From: UBA4416 sp031539425
GTDB taxonomy: Bacteria > Bacteroidota > Bacteroidia > B-17B0 > Aurantibacillaceae
DNA: 31,076 nt
Reading direction: 5' to 3'
Assembly (NCBI GenBank): GCA_031539425.1
Contig: JAVKLI010000078.1
Span: 1-31,076 of the forward strand
The stretch's first letter is position 1. The number at the start of each line of letters is the position of its first letter. Shown here in pieces: positions 8,357 through 16,891 of the stretch. Made by a program: the position numbers and the translations under genes. The notes below the pieces were generated by a model. The model had not been told where the DNA came from, did not search any database, and was given only the letters and a program-made list of their open reading frames with translations.

Positions 8357-8743
8357 AGAGCGACAAAAGAACAAATTTGGAAACTTTGGGCAGACGTACC
8401 TAATTGGAATGTTTGGGACGCAGAAGTTGAAACTACTGAACTGTTTGGAGAATTCCAAACGGGAACAAAAGGAACTTTGAAACCAACAAGTGGTCCAAAA
8501 ACAAAATTTAAAATGACTGAATGTGCTAAATTCAAGTCATTTACGAACAGAAACTTTTTACCCCTTTGTCAAATGGATTTTATCCATATAATGACGGAAA
8601 CCAAAGACGGACTTGAAATTACGCACAAAGTTGTAATGACAGGCTTTATGATCTTTCTGTTTTCAAGAGTAATTGGTACTAAAATCAAAGTTGGACTTCC
8701 TATTGCGGTTGAAAAACTAATCGAACTTGCAGAAAAAAACTAA
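8327..8743 (+). CDS. SRPBCC (START-like) superfamily protein
   Basis: The 138-residue product has the pattern of small polyketide-cyclase/AHSA1-like SRPBCC proteins: an N-terminal strand followed by ATKEQIWKLWADVPNWNVWD, FQTGTKGTLKP, a middle FTNRNFLPLCQMDFIH, and a long C-terminal helix ending VEKLIELAEK. Such proteins bind hydrophobic ligands in a helix-grip cavity; the ligand here is unknown. The gene starts inside direct repeat A and is followed after 6 bp by a MarR regulator, so the two look like a regulated pair. Its codons use more GAC and GGA than the core genes, and its surroundings are repetitive, both hinting at acquisition. Confidence 0.82.
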   Translation: MWTTEVTRKTRATKEQIWKLWADVPNWNVWDAEVETTELFGEFQTGTKGTLKPTSGPKTKFKMTECAKFKSFTNRNFLPLCQMDFIHIMTETKDGLEITHKVVMTGFMIFLFSRVIGTKIKVGLPIAVEKLIELAEKN

Positions 8744-8749
8744 AATAAA

Positions 8750-9208
8750 ATGGAAAACAAAGATTTTAGTTTTGAAAAGCCCGAAGAAAGTACAGGTTTT
8801 TTATTGTGGCAAGTAACAAATTTGTGGCAACGAGAAATCAAAAAAGCATTAGAAAAATATGAATTGACACATTCTCAATTTGTATTACTTGCAAGTATTC
8901 ATTGGCTTACATTAGACAAGCAAAACGTAACTCAAATTTTGTTATCTAACCATACCAAAATTGACCCAATGACAACTTCAACAGTTTTACGAACCTTGCA
9001 AACAAAAGGACTTATAAAAAGGCAAGAACACGAAACTGACACAAGAGCAAAAACGGTTGGGCTTACAGAAATTGGGATAGAAAACATTATACAGGCAATT
9101 AAAACAGTTGAACAATTTGACAAAACATTCTTTGGCTTACTTGACAACGAAACAAAAGAATTTAATAACAAACTAAATATACTACTCGAAAATAAAAATG
9201 GCACATAA
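8750..9208 (+). CDS. MarR-family transcriptional regulator
   Basis: The 152-residue winged-helix protein fits the MarR family. N-terminal dimerisation helices (FLLWQVTNLWQREIKKALEK) are followed by LTHSQFVLLASIHWL, a recognition region DPMTTSTVLRTLQTKGLIKR, and the wing with the conserved D-x-R (ETDTRAKTVGLTEIG). It probably represses its own transcript together with the adjacent SRPBCC gene, releasing on ligand binding; that role is inferred from family and context. Its stop codon lies within the left edge of direct repeat copy B. Confidence 0.9.
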   Translation: MENKDFSFEKPEESTGFLLWQVTNLWQREIKKALEKYELTHSQFVLLASIHWLTLDKQNVTQILLSNHTKIDPMTTSTVLRTLQTKGLIKRQEHETDTRAKTVGLTEIGIENIIQAIKTVEQFDKTFFGLLDNETKEFNNKLNILLENKNGT

Positions 9209-9414
9209 CAGGGGTTTGCTAAAAATGGGGCATAAGTGCTTCTATGACACTTTTGTGCTGAACCGGAATTTTGTTTTTCAAATTCATTACAAAACCTATT
9301 GTAAAGAAATAAAATAAATTTGTTTTATTATATGTTTACTTACTATGTTTACACCAACAATTATATCAAGTAAACAATTTTAATATATGGACAACAGAAG
9401 TAACTTGCAAAACG
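9201..9414. repeat. Direct repeat copy B (downstream of MarR gene)
   Basis: Copy B matches 8146-8356, including the leader and first codons of the SRPBCC gene, but the start codon reads ATA instead of ATG. After the shared AAAACG it continues with 14 different bases, then AGAGCGACA, which again matches copy A just after its AAAACG. Copy B is bounded by short inverted words, CATAAC (9204-9209) and GTTATG (9414-9419). No SRPBCC coding sequence follows it. Confidence 0.93.
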
Positions 9415-9445
9415 TTATGCGATATTTTAGAGCGACACCCAACTG

Positions 9446-9876
9446 TGTAGGCTCCCCCATTTAAGTACAACTTGAGAGTAGACTTTTTTATTATTTGAAA
9501 AGAAAACAGCAATCATATGTTTACCGCCTTCAATCCGGTTTTTGTTTTGTCCTTTGCAAATATATTTAATTTTCTATAGGTTATAGACGCCATGCCTCCC
9601 AATAAATCGTGTGGTCGATGGTTATTATAGTCATGCACAAAGTTTGCTGTAACCTCACGAACTTCATCAAAGGTATCAAATATATAACTGTCTAACACAA
9701 CTTCTCTAAAGGTTTTATTAAACCTTTCAATAAATGCGTTTTGTGTGGGCTTTCCTGGCTGAATGTATTTAAATTCTATACCTTTTACTTCACTCCATTC
9801 TTTTGCAATGTTAGCAATAAATTCAGGTCTGTTATTCATTCGTATTTTGGATGGCTTACACACAGGGGAGCTTACA
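9446..9876. mobile_element. IS3-family insertion sequence remnant with terminal inverted repeats
   Basis: The ends TGTAGGCTCCCC (9446-9457) and, on the minus strand, TGTAAGCTCCCC (9876-9865) are inverted repeats matching at 11 of 12 bases. Between them lies only the C-terminal third of an IS3-type transposase on the minus strand. The element is thus about 431 bp, an internally deleted copy. The flanking bases (ACTG on the left, ACAA on the right) do not form an obvious target duplication, so it may have been rearranged. The right end lies 7 bp from the stop of the 2-hydroxyacid dehydrogenase gene. Confidence 0.75.
9513..9863 (-). pseudogene. IS3-family transposase (OrfB) C-terminal fragment
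   Basis: A 116-residue open frame, opening at GTG 9863, covers the end of an rve/DDE integrase core. The conserved block normally reading IRMDNGPEFIA is IRMNNRPEFIA, so the second catalytic Asp is Asn and the Gly is Arg. The catalytic Glu region NAFIERFNKTFREVVLD and the tail DYNNHRPHDLLGGMAS are intact. The frame stays open up to the inverted repeat but has no upstream OrfA or DDE N-terminus. It is non-functional by truncation and by loss of the Asp. Confidence 0.88.
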
Positions 9877-9883
9877 ACAAATA

Positions 9884-10831
9884 TTATTTACTAAGCACCT
9901 CATGCATTTTATGTGCAATAATTTCACTCATTTTATAGTTTGATTCATGCGTCCAACCAGCTATATGGGGTGTTAAAATAACACGCTCACATTTTTTTAA
10001 ATAATTTATAGCTTCCGATAATTCGGAATTATAAGACATTGTTTCAAACGAAACAGACTCTGTTTCTAAAACATCTAAACAAGCTCCAATAATTTTATTG
10101 TTTTTTAAATGTTCAACCAAATTTATAGTGTTTAAACATTTGCCTCTTGCGGTATTAATAACGTAAATGCTTTTTTTAAATGAGCTAATAAATTGATTAT
10201 TAATATACCATTTGGTTTCTTCATTGTATGGTACATGTAAACTAACAATGTCTGCTTCTTCAAAAATTTGTTGTAAAAATGATTCTGTAATTTTAGGCGT
10301 ATTAAATCCATTTTTATATTTATCATAAACTAAAATTTTACACCCCATACCTGATAATACTTGAGCAAAAGAGTTACCCATGTTTCCGTATCCAATAATT
10401 GCAACTGTTTTGGAGGCTAGTTCAGTTCCTCTGTTTTCTGCACGTTTCCAAATACCATTTTTTACTTCGTTTGATGCAATATGTAATTTATTTAATAGCA
10501 TAAGTAACATTCCAAGCGTATGTTCTGCTACTGCTGTTTTGTTACCATCTGGGGCATTTATACAAACTATATTATTTTGAGTGGCAAATGCTACATCTAT
10601 ATTCTCAAGTCCTGCCCCAACTCTGCCAATGCATTGTAATTGCGTAGCATTTTGTAAAATATCTTTAGTTAATGTAAATTTACTTCTAATTACAATACCA
10701 TGATATTGAGGTAATATATTTATAAGTTCATCTATAGGCTTATCCCAAAACAATGAACAGTGATACCCAAGGTTTATTAACGTTTCATGAAGTATAGGAT
10801 GATTTTCATCTACAAATAATATTTTTTTCAT
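9884..10831 (-). CDS. D-isomer-specific 2-hydroxyacid dehydrogenase (phosphoglycerate dehydrogenase-like)
   Basis: This 315-residue NAD-dependent enzyme has the family layout: an N-terminal substrate-binding segment, GRVGAGLENID, and the nucleotide-binding motif GYGNMG (about residue 148). The catalytic triad is Arg in NTARG, Glu in LDVLETE and His in TPHIAGWT. The length fits the short form without a C-terminal ACT domain. The GRVGAG segment suggests 3-phosphoglycerate dehydrogenase (serine synthesis), but other 2-hydroxyacids are possible. It starts at ATG 10831 and is transcribed divergently from the class III aminotransferase, with 98 bp between the start codons. Its 3' end abuts the IS remnant but the reading frame is complete. 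Confidence 0.88.
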   Translation of the reverse strand: MKKILFVDENHPILHETLINLGYHCSLFWDKPIDELINILPQYHGIVIRSKFTLTKDILQNATQLQCIGRVGAGLENIDVAFATQNNIVCINAPDGNKTAVAEHTLGMLLMLLNKLHIASNEVKNGIWKRAENRGTELASKTVAIIGYGNMGNSFAQVLSGMGCKILVYDKYKNGFNTPKITESFLQQIFEEADIVSLHVPYNEETKWYINNQFISSFKKSIYVINTARGKCLNTINLVEHLKNNKIIGACLDVLETESVSFETMSYNSELSEAINYLKKCERVILTPHIAGWTHESNYKMSEIIAHKMHEVLSK

Positions 10832-10891
10832 GCTTTAAATATGCTTTTTATTTTTTTAAAAATGAATTATTACGCATAAACGAAGGTTTTA

Positions 10892-10899
10892 TATATTTG
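10892..10899 (+). promoter_or_regulatory. Candidate -7 promoter element for the aminotransferase gene
   Basis: TATATTTG is an exact match to the Bacteroidota -7 consensus TAnnTTTG, 30 bp upstream of the ATG at 10930. I see no TTTG/TTG at the usual -33 distance, so support is partial. Confidence 0.3.
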
Positions 10900-10929
10900 G
10901 CGTATTTTTCTAAACTACCCCTTATTTTA

Positions 10930-12126
10930 ATGAACAACCGACAATTATTTTTAAACCATGTGGCTCAGGTGTCTAATAGTCCTTTAGGTATAGAAATTGA
11001 AAGAGCAGACTCTGTATATTTATTTGATAATACGGGTAAACAATACATTGATTTTATATCAGGTATTTCAGTTAGTAACGTGGGACATTGCCATCCAGAG
11101 GTTGTAAATGCAATTACCAAACAAATACAGCAATATATGCACGTAATGGTGTTTGGTGAATTAATTCAGGGGTCACAAGTGCAATTAGCAAAGGCTTTAA
11201 CGGATATTTTACCTAAAAACTTAAACTCTGTGTATTTTACAAATTCAGGAGCAGAAGCTACAGAAGGATCGTTAAAACTAGCAAAGAGGGTAACCGGGCG
11301 TTCAGAAATAATATGTTTTACAAACGCATACCACGGCAGCACCCATGGCGCCTTAAGTGTTATGGGTAATGAGGATTTTAAACAAGCATTTAGGCCCTTA
11401 CTTCCAGATATTAAAATTATAGAATACAATAACGCAACCGCTATAAAATCAGCTATTACAAGCACTACAGCAGCTGTTATTTTAGAGCCTATTCAAAGTG
11501 AAACAGGGTATATAGAATCAACAATTAAATTTTTACAAATCATAAAAGATAAATGCCTTGAAACCGGAGCCTTACTTATTTTTGATGAAATACAAAGTGG
11601 TTTTGGGCGAAGTGGCTCTATGTTTGCTTTTGAGCAAAGTAATATTGTTCCAGATATATTATTATTAGCAAAAGGTATGGGTGGAGGCTTACCAATAGGT
11701 TGTTTTATAAGCGATGTAAGGTTAATGAACGCATTAACTCATAACCCAGCGTTGGGTCATATTACCACCTTTGGCGGTAACGCTGTTTGTTGTGCGGCAT
11801 CATTAGCTTGTTTGCAGGTTATTTTAAACAACAATTTACATAAAGAAGTAAATAAAAAATCAGTATTAATTAAATCGTTATTAACCCATTCTGCCATCAA
11901 AAGCATTAAAGGAAAGGGTTTTATGTTATCTATTGAATTTGAAACAGAAGATTTAAATATGAAAATTATTAACCAATGCATTAAAAATGGGTTGTTTGTA
12001 GATTGGTTTTTGTTTAACACAAAAGCATTACGAATAACGCCACCACTTATTATTTCTGACAATCAAATTAAACAATCAATAAACATACTTAACAAATCTA
12101 TAAATGAAGTATTAAAGGAAGCTTGA
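10930..12126 (+). CDS. Class III (fold type I) PLP-dependent aminotransferase
   Basis: The 398-residue enzyme belongs to the acetylornithine/ornithine/GABA aminotransferase group. Signatures are FISGISVSNVGHCHPEV, the PLP phosphate region TNSGAEATEGSLKLAKR, NAYHGSTHGALS, the PLP-nitrogen Asp in FDEIQSGFGR and the Schiff-base Lys in LLAKGMGGGLPIG. The substrate cannot be read from sequence. An in-frame TTG lies 33 bp upstream, but the ATG at 10930 (MNNRQLFLNHVAQ) matches the usual N-terminus, and the upstream codons overlap a promoter-like TATATTTG. The gene ends in TGA. It is divergent from the 2-hydroxyacid dehydrogenase; 82 bp separate it from the outer-membrane protein gene. Confidence 0.9.
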   Translation: MNNRQLFLNHVAQVSNSPLGIEIERADSVYLFDNTGKQYIDFISGISVSNVGHCHPEVVNAITKQIQQYMHVMVFGELIQGSQVQLAKALTDILPKNLNSVYFTNSGAEATEGSLKLAKRVTGRSEIICFTNAYHGSTHGALSVMGNEDFKQAFRPLLPDIKIIEYNNATAIKSAITSTTAAVILEPIQSETGYIESTIKFLQIIKDKCLETGALLIFDEIQSGFGRSGSMFAFEQSNIVPDILLLAKGMGGGLPIGCFISDVRLMNALTHNPALGHITTFGGNAVCCAASLACLQVILNNNLHKEVNKKSVLIKSLLTHSAIKSIKGKGFMLSIEFETEDLNMKIINQCIKNGLFVDWFLFNTKALRITPPLIISDNQIKQSINILNKSINEVLKEA

Positions 12127-12208
12127 AAAATAAACACCTTGTTTTTAAAAAGTTTAACGGAATTAGTTTAAAAACTATTTATGAAAACTGTATACTTAAA
12201 GTTATTTT

Positions 12209-15200
12209 TTGAAAAAGATTACTCTATATTTATTTTGGATTTGTTTAATAAACAATTATTTAGCACAAAATAATTATAAAATAAAAACACTTGTAGCCGC
12301 TTCAGATACCACATTTTTAGACAGCCTTACGGTTATTCCAAATCAAATTAGCATAAAGCATAATGGTAATAAAAATGTTTCTAACATAAGGTTTGATGTA
12401 AAAACCAACTCTATCATTCGTCAATCTAATAAAATAGATACATTAAACATAAGTTATAAAACCTTTCCGTATAATTTTAATTTTAAGCATCAACACAAAT
12501 CACCTGATTTGCAGGTAAGGGCGCTGATTCAAAATAAAAACCCATTTAGTTTAATTATTTCAAATAACCAACTAACCAACTCAAGCCCTTTATTTACAGA
12601 CGGATTAAACAAAAACGGTAGCATCAGTAGAGGTATTAGTTTTGGCAATAATCAAGATGTATCGTTACAATCAAATTTAAATCTTCAGATAAACGGAGAG
12701 CTAACAAAAGATGTGCAGTTAATTTTAGCTGCATCAGATGAAAATATACCCTTTCAAACAGGTGGAACTACGGCACAATTAGAAGAGTTTGACAAAGTGT
12801 TTGCGCAAATTAACACACAATCTTCAAAATTAATTATTGGTGATTATCAATTAGAGAAACCAAATAGTTATTTTATGTCTTTTTATAAGCGAGCCCAAGG
12901 CGCTTTAATATCTAATGAATATAAAGATACGATTAAAAAAATACCTGTAACTTTTAATACCCAGTTGGCTGGAGCTGTTAGTAAGGGTAAGTTTTCACGA
13001 AATGTTTTTCAAGGAATTGAAAACAACCAAGGTGCTTACAAATTACTTGGTAATGAAAATGAAATGTTTATCGTTGTGTTAACAGGTACAGAGCGTGTTT
13101 ATATAGATGGAAGGCAGCTGCAACGCGGACAAGATCATGATTATATAATAGATTATAACGCTGCCGAAATTACATTTACGGCAAAACAACCCATTACAAA
13201 AGATAAGCGTATTGTAGTAGAGTTTCAATATTCTGATAAAAACTATGCACGTTATTTATGGCATTTACAAGAAGAGATAAAAAGTAAAAACTCAAAAATT
13301 ATTTTAAATTATTTTAACGAGTTTGATGATAAAAACGTTCCCTTTCAGCAAGTTTTAAATAATGATCAAAAACAATTGTTATATCAAATAGGCGATACAA
13401 TTAATAAAGCAATTATACCTAGTGCACAAGCAGTTATTTACTCCAATGCAGAAAACGTATATTTAAAAAAAGATAGTATTGTAAACGGAAAATTATATAA
13501 AAGTGTTTATATTAGTAATAAAAACAGTTTATTACAAAGTTATAGGTTAAAATTTTCATTTGTTGGCAATAAAAAAGGAAACTATATTTTATCTGGCACC
13601 AATTTATATGGAAAATTGTATAAGTGGGTAGCACCTATAAACGACATACAGCAAGGCGATTACGAGCCTATTATAACATTAATTACACCAAAAGACAAGC
13701 AATTATTAACTACCAGTTATATCTATTCATTTAATCTAACGCATCAATTTGAAATTGAAACTGCTTTATCTAATAATGATATAAATACGTTTAGCCCATA
13801 TCAAAAAACAAACGACTTTGGAAAAGGAATAAAACTAAAATATGAAAATAAAATAAAATTAAATAAAGCAGATTCTATCATTAAACAAAAATCTTTTTTA
13901 TACAATGTTAATTATGAGTACATCGATCAATCATTTACATGGATTGAAAGATATAGACAGGTAGAGTTTAACAGAGAATGGAGTAGGTCAAATGGTATAG
14001 AAACACAAGGGAATCAACACGTTTTATCTGGTAATGTTGGGTATGAACACGGCACCTTTTTTAAAACCAACTACAGTTTAAATTCATTTATTGAGCAAGG
14101 TGTATATGTTGGATTACTAAATAAATGGTCTACACAAATTCAAAACAATAAAAATATTTTAAAATATAATGCCTCTTTTCTTAGTAGTAACTCTAACACA
14201 AATACCAATCAATATTTTAGGCATAAATCTTCTTTTACCAAAGAAGTAAATCAATTTAAATTTCATTTTTTAGATGAATTTGAAAACAATCTATCTAATC
14301 AAAATGTAATAACCCAAATACAAAACAACCGTTTGTGGGATTGGGAAGTAAGCCTTAGTAATAAGGATACTATAAGTGCATTGTATAAATTGTTTTATAA
14401 ACAACGTAAAGATGATAAAATAAAAAACAATAATTATTTAGATTCAACGCAAGCTAAAACTATAGGTTTTCAAGTAAAATCAAACCAATTTAAAAATCAT
14501 TCGTTTTCAATTTATTTTTCGTATAGAGAATTAGAAGTGAATAAACAAAATGTGTCATCTATGCAAAATAGCTCTAATGTGCTAGGACGTGTAGAGTACA
14601 GCCCCATCTTGTTTAATAGTTTAATTAAATCTAATTTGTTTTACGAAACTGTTAATGGTGTAGATTTTAAACGAGATGTTTATTTTTTAAAAGTAGCACC
14701 AGGGCAAGGGTTATATGCTTGGAAAGACTATAATAACAATGGAATACAAGAGCTTAATGAATTTGAAGTGGCTTTTTATAATGACCAAGCTCAGTATAAT
14801 AAATTATTTGTAGCCACCAATCAAAGCGTTAAAACTATTAATAATCAATTTAATGTATCGTTAAATGTTATTCCAGCGGTATTGTTTAAACAGTCAAAAA
14901 ATAAGTTTAAAAACTCTTTATCTCGGTTTTCATATCAGTTGCTTTATAAAAACGATAATAAGTATTTAGAATCAAAAGCTACTATTCAAACCTTTAATCC
15001 ATTATTTTTTAATATAAACGATTCGGCCTTAGTTGCTGTAAATAATATGCTTCGTAATACCTTATTTTTCAACACTTCTGGCTCATTGTTTAGTTTTGAT
15101 TATAGCGTCATTCAAAATGTATCTAAACAATTTGTTACAACAGGGTATGAAATTAAAGAACTAAAATCTCAAGATTGTAAGCTTAGATATAATATTACCA

Positions 15201-15676
15201 AACAATGGAGTTTAAATTATAATTTGATAGAAGGTCTTAAAACTCAAAATCTAAGCAATCAAATGGCAAAAAATTATTTTATTCGTTTTTATGAACTTGA
15301 ACAAAAACTAATTTATCAGCCAAGTACAGAAACAAAAATTGCTATCAATGCAAAATATCAAAACAAAAACAATAGCTCCAAACAGCAAGCAAATATAGTA
15401 GATGTAGGCTTTGATATGAAACTCAATAAAGTGCAATCAGGTACCTTAGTAGGAAAAATAAATTACATTAATATACAATATAACGATGTTGAAAATAGTT
15501 ATATAGCGTATGAAATGTTAAATGATTTAAAAATAGGTTCCAACTTTGTTTGGAATTTTACTTTTCAAAAAACAGTTGGAAAAAATTTACAGATTACTTT
15601 TAATTACGAGGGGCGAAAGCCCCATAATTTAGATGTTACTCACATTGGTAGTGCTCAAATTAAAGCCTTTTTTTAA
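12209..15676 (+). CDS. Large outer-membrane beta-barrel-like protein of an uncharacterised Bacteroidota family
   Basis: The 1155-residue product opens with a signal peptide (MKKITLYLFWICLINNYLAQ). The N-terminal third has conserved-looking blocks such as SISRGISFGNNQDVSLQS, LASDEN-type and GDYQLEKPNSYFMSFYKRAQG segments, then GTERVYIDGRQLQRGQDHDY and ITKDKRIVVEFQYSDKNYAR. The long remainder is alternating polar/aromatic beta-strand sequence ending in Phe, as barrels do. A Ca-binding-like loop, DYNNNGIQELNEFE, lies near residue 850. I recognise the family pattern from other Bacteroidota but know no assigned function. The start is TTG; an ATG at 12181 is one frame off across a T6 run. The 3' end overlaps the convergent flippase gene by 48 bp. 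Confidence 0.82.
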   Translation: MKKITLYLFWICLINNYLAQNNYKIKTLVAASDTTFLDSLTVIPNQISIKHNGNKNVSNIRFDVKTNSIIRQSNKIDTLNISYKTFPYNFNFKHQHKSPDLQVRALIQNKNPFSLIISNNQLTNSSPLFTDGLNKNGSISRGISFGNNQDVSLQSNLNLQINGELTKDVQLILAASDENIPFQTGGTTAQLEEFDKVFAQINTQSSKLIIGDYQLEKPNSYFMSFYKRAQGALISNEYKDTIKKIPVTFNTQLAGAVSKGKFSRNVFQGIENNQGAYKLLGNENEMFIVVLTGTERVYIDGRQLQRGQDHDYIIDYNAAEITFTAKQPITKDKRIVVEFQYSDKNYARYLWHLQEEIKSKNSKIILNYFNEFDDKNVPFQQVLNNDQKQLLYQIGDTINKAIIPSAQAVIYSNAENVYLKKDSIVNGKLYKSVYISNKNSLLQSYRLKFSFVGNKKGNYILSGTNLYGKLYKWVAPINDIQQGDYEPIITLITPKDKQLLTTSYIYSFNLTHQFEIETALSNNDINTFSPYQKTNDFGKGIKLKYENKIKLNKADSIIKQKSFLYNVNYEYIDQSFTWIERYRQVEFNREWSRSNGIETQGNQHVLSGNVGYEHGTFFKTNYSLNSFIEQGVYVGLLNKWSTQIQNNKNILKYNASFLSSNSNTNTNQYFRHKSSFTKEVNQFKFHFLDEFENNLSNQNVITQIQNNRLWDWEVSLSNKDTISALYKLFYKQRKDDKIKNNNYLDSTQAKTIGFQVKSNQFKNHSFSIYFSYRELEVNKQNVSSMQNSSNVLGRVEYSPILFNSLIKSNLFYETVNGVDFKRDVYFLKVAPGQGLYAWKDYNNNGIQELNEFEVAFYNDQAQYNKLFVATNQSVKTINNQFNVSLNVIPAVLFKQSKNKFKNSLSRFSYQLLYKNDNKYLESKATIQTFNPLFFNINDSALVAVNNMLRNTLFFNTSGSLFSFDYSVIQNVSKQFVTTGYEIKELKSQDCKLRYNITKQWSLNYNLIEGLKTQNLSNQMAKNYFIRFYELEQKLIYQPSTETKIAINAKYQNKNNSSKQQANIVDVGFDMKLNKVQSGTLVGKINYINIQYNDVENSYIAYEMLNDLKIGSNFVWNFTFQKTVGKNLQITFNYEGRKPHNLDVTHIGSAQIKAFF
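15610..15623. terminator. GC-rich hairpin with GAAA/TTTC loop at convergent gene ends
   Basis: GGGGC-GAAA-GCCCC forms a perfect 5-bp stem inside the last codons of the outer-membrane protein gene, 5 bp beyond the flippase stop on the minus strand. No U-run follows in either direction, so it is at best a weak or pause-type terminator for the flippase transcript. Confidence 0.35.
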
Positions 15677-16891
15677 TAAACTTATAATTGGTTTTATATA
15701 AATACTCTCTTTAATGAATAACTTATTAGTTTGCATAAAATAAATAATAATAAAAATAGACGTAGCCAAATTTGCTACAACAGACACCCAACAAGCCCCT
15801 ATAATACTATATGTTTTAATTGTATATGGTGCAATTATTAACGTGATAATTAATCCTATAGCATTTGCCAACGCTATTATTTTTTGATTTCCTAATGCCG
15901 AATAATAATGCATGATAATTGAAGCTACGCTTAATGCTATAATTCCTGGCGATAGTAACAACATATATTGTTTAATGTGATTAAAATGTTGCCCAAACAA
16001 AAATGTAAATAAAGAACTGGGGATAAAAAATAAAATAATTATACAAAAAACAGTAACTATTAAAACCATTTTTGATACTGTAAAAACAGTGCCCGGATTA
16101 TCATTATGTTTATTATTAGCAATTTTTGATAAAATTAAAGGAGCTATGCTTCCGCTAATTAACAATACACTTTCAATTAAAGATACAGCATTAGAAAAAG
16201 TGCCTACTAAATAAGCAGAACTAATTAAAAAATAAGAATATCTATTACAAACAATAAAAGTTAAACATGAAAACTGATTAACAATTCCTTTTTTTAAAAT
16301 TATTTTTAAGCCCAATTGTTCTGTTTTATTATCAAGGCTTACAATGCGCCAAACATATAAATTACTTAATATAAACGGAACTAATAAAGAAAAGAGATAC
16401 AAATATATATACACTTGAAATGAATTTAAAACGTTATACCGTAATGAAATCAAAGTTGTAATAAATAAAATAAGAGGTTGTAATATGTTAACGGTGTTAT
16501 ATTTATTAAAATGCATGTTGCTAAGTAATATTATATTATTAAAACTATTTAAAGCCCCCATAAATGCTGCAGCTAATAAACACCCTATAAATAAAAAAGA
16601 TTGATTGTAAAATAAAAAAACTACAAATGCACCAAAAAAACTAATACCAACACACCATAAAACACCTTTATAATAAATCGATTTAACACTATAGTGTGGA
16701 ATAAAGTGTACTAATGCAGAACTACTATATACTTCACATAGTGCATGAATAATAGAAAGGTATAACACAAAAAGTGCAATTTCTCCCCTCACATTAGCAC
16801 CTAAATAGCGTGATGTAAAGATTAAAAGCAGCAAGCTACAACATGCCACAAAACACTTACTAATAAAGGTTATAAAAATAGATTTAAACAA
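15629..16891 (-). CDS. Oligosaccharide flippase-like membrane protein (Wzx/MATE-type)
   Basis: The 420-residue protein is almost entirely hydrophobic, with about 12 predicted membrane segments and the N-terminal pattern of polysaccharide flippases (FITFISKCFVACCSLLLLIFTSRYLGANVRGEIALF). It probably moves a lipid-linked oligosaccharide across the inner membrane. It follows the GT4 glycosyltransferase gene with an 8-bp overlap, so the two are coupled in translation and likely in function. Its last 48 bp overlap the 3' end of the convergent outer-membrane protein gene. Exact specificity cannot be told; flippases of this kind diverge fast. Confidence 0.82.
   Translation of the reverse strand: MFKSIFITFISKCFVACCSLLLLIFTSRYLGANVRGEIALFVLYLSIIHALCEVYSSSALVHFIPHYSVKSIYYKGVLWCVGISFFGAFVVFLFYNQSFLFIGCLLAAAFMGALNSFNNIILLSNMHFNKYNTVNILQPLILFITTLISLRYNVLNSFQVYIYLYLFSLLVPFILSNLYVWRIVSLDNKTEQLGLKIILKKGIVNQFSCLTFIVCNRYSYFLISSAYLVGTFSNAVSLIESVLLISGSIAPLILSKIANNKHNDNPGTVFTVSKMVLIVTVFCIIILFFIPSSLFTFLFGQHFNHIKQYMLLLSPGIIALSVASIIMHYYSALGNQKIIALANAIGLIITLIIAPYTIKTYSIIGACWVSVVANLATSIFIIIYFMQTNKLFIKESIYIKPIISLLKKGFNLSTTNVSNI

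Noticed and set aside
10870..10880. Shared word TACGCATAAA at 10871 and near 25327 as a common operator
   Set aside because: Ten bases in an AT-rich genome, no palindrome, and different positions relative to genes; chance is likely.
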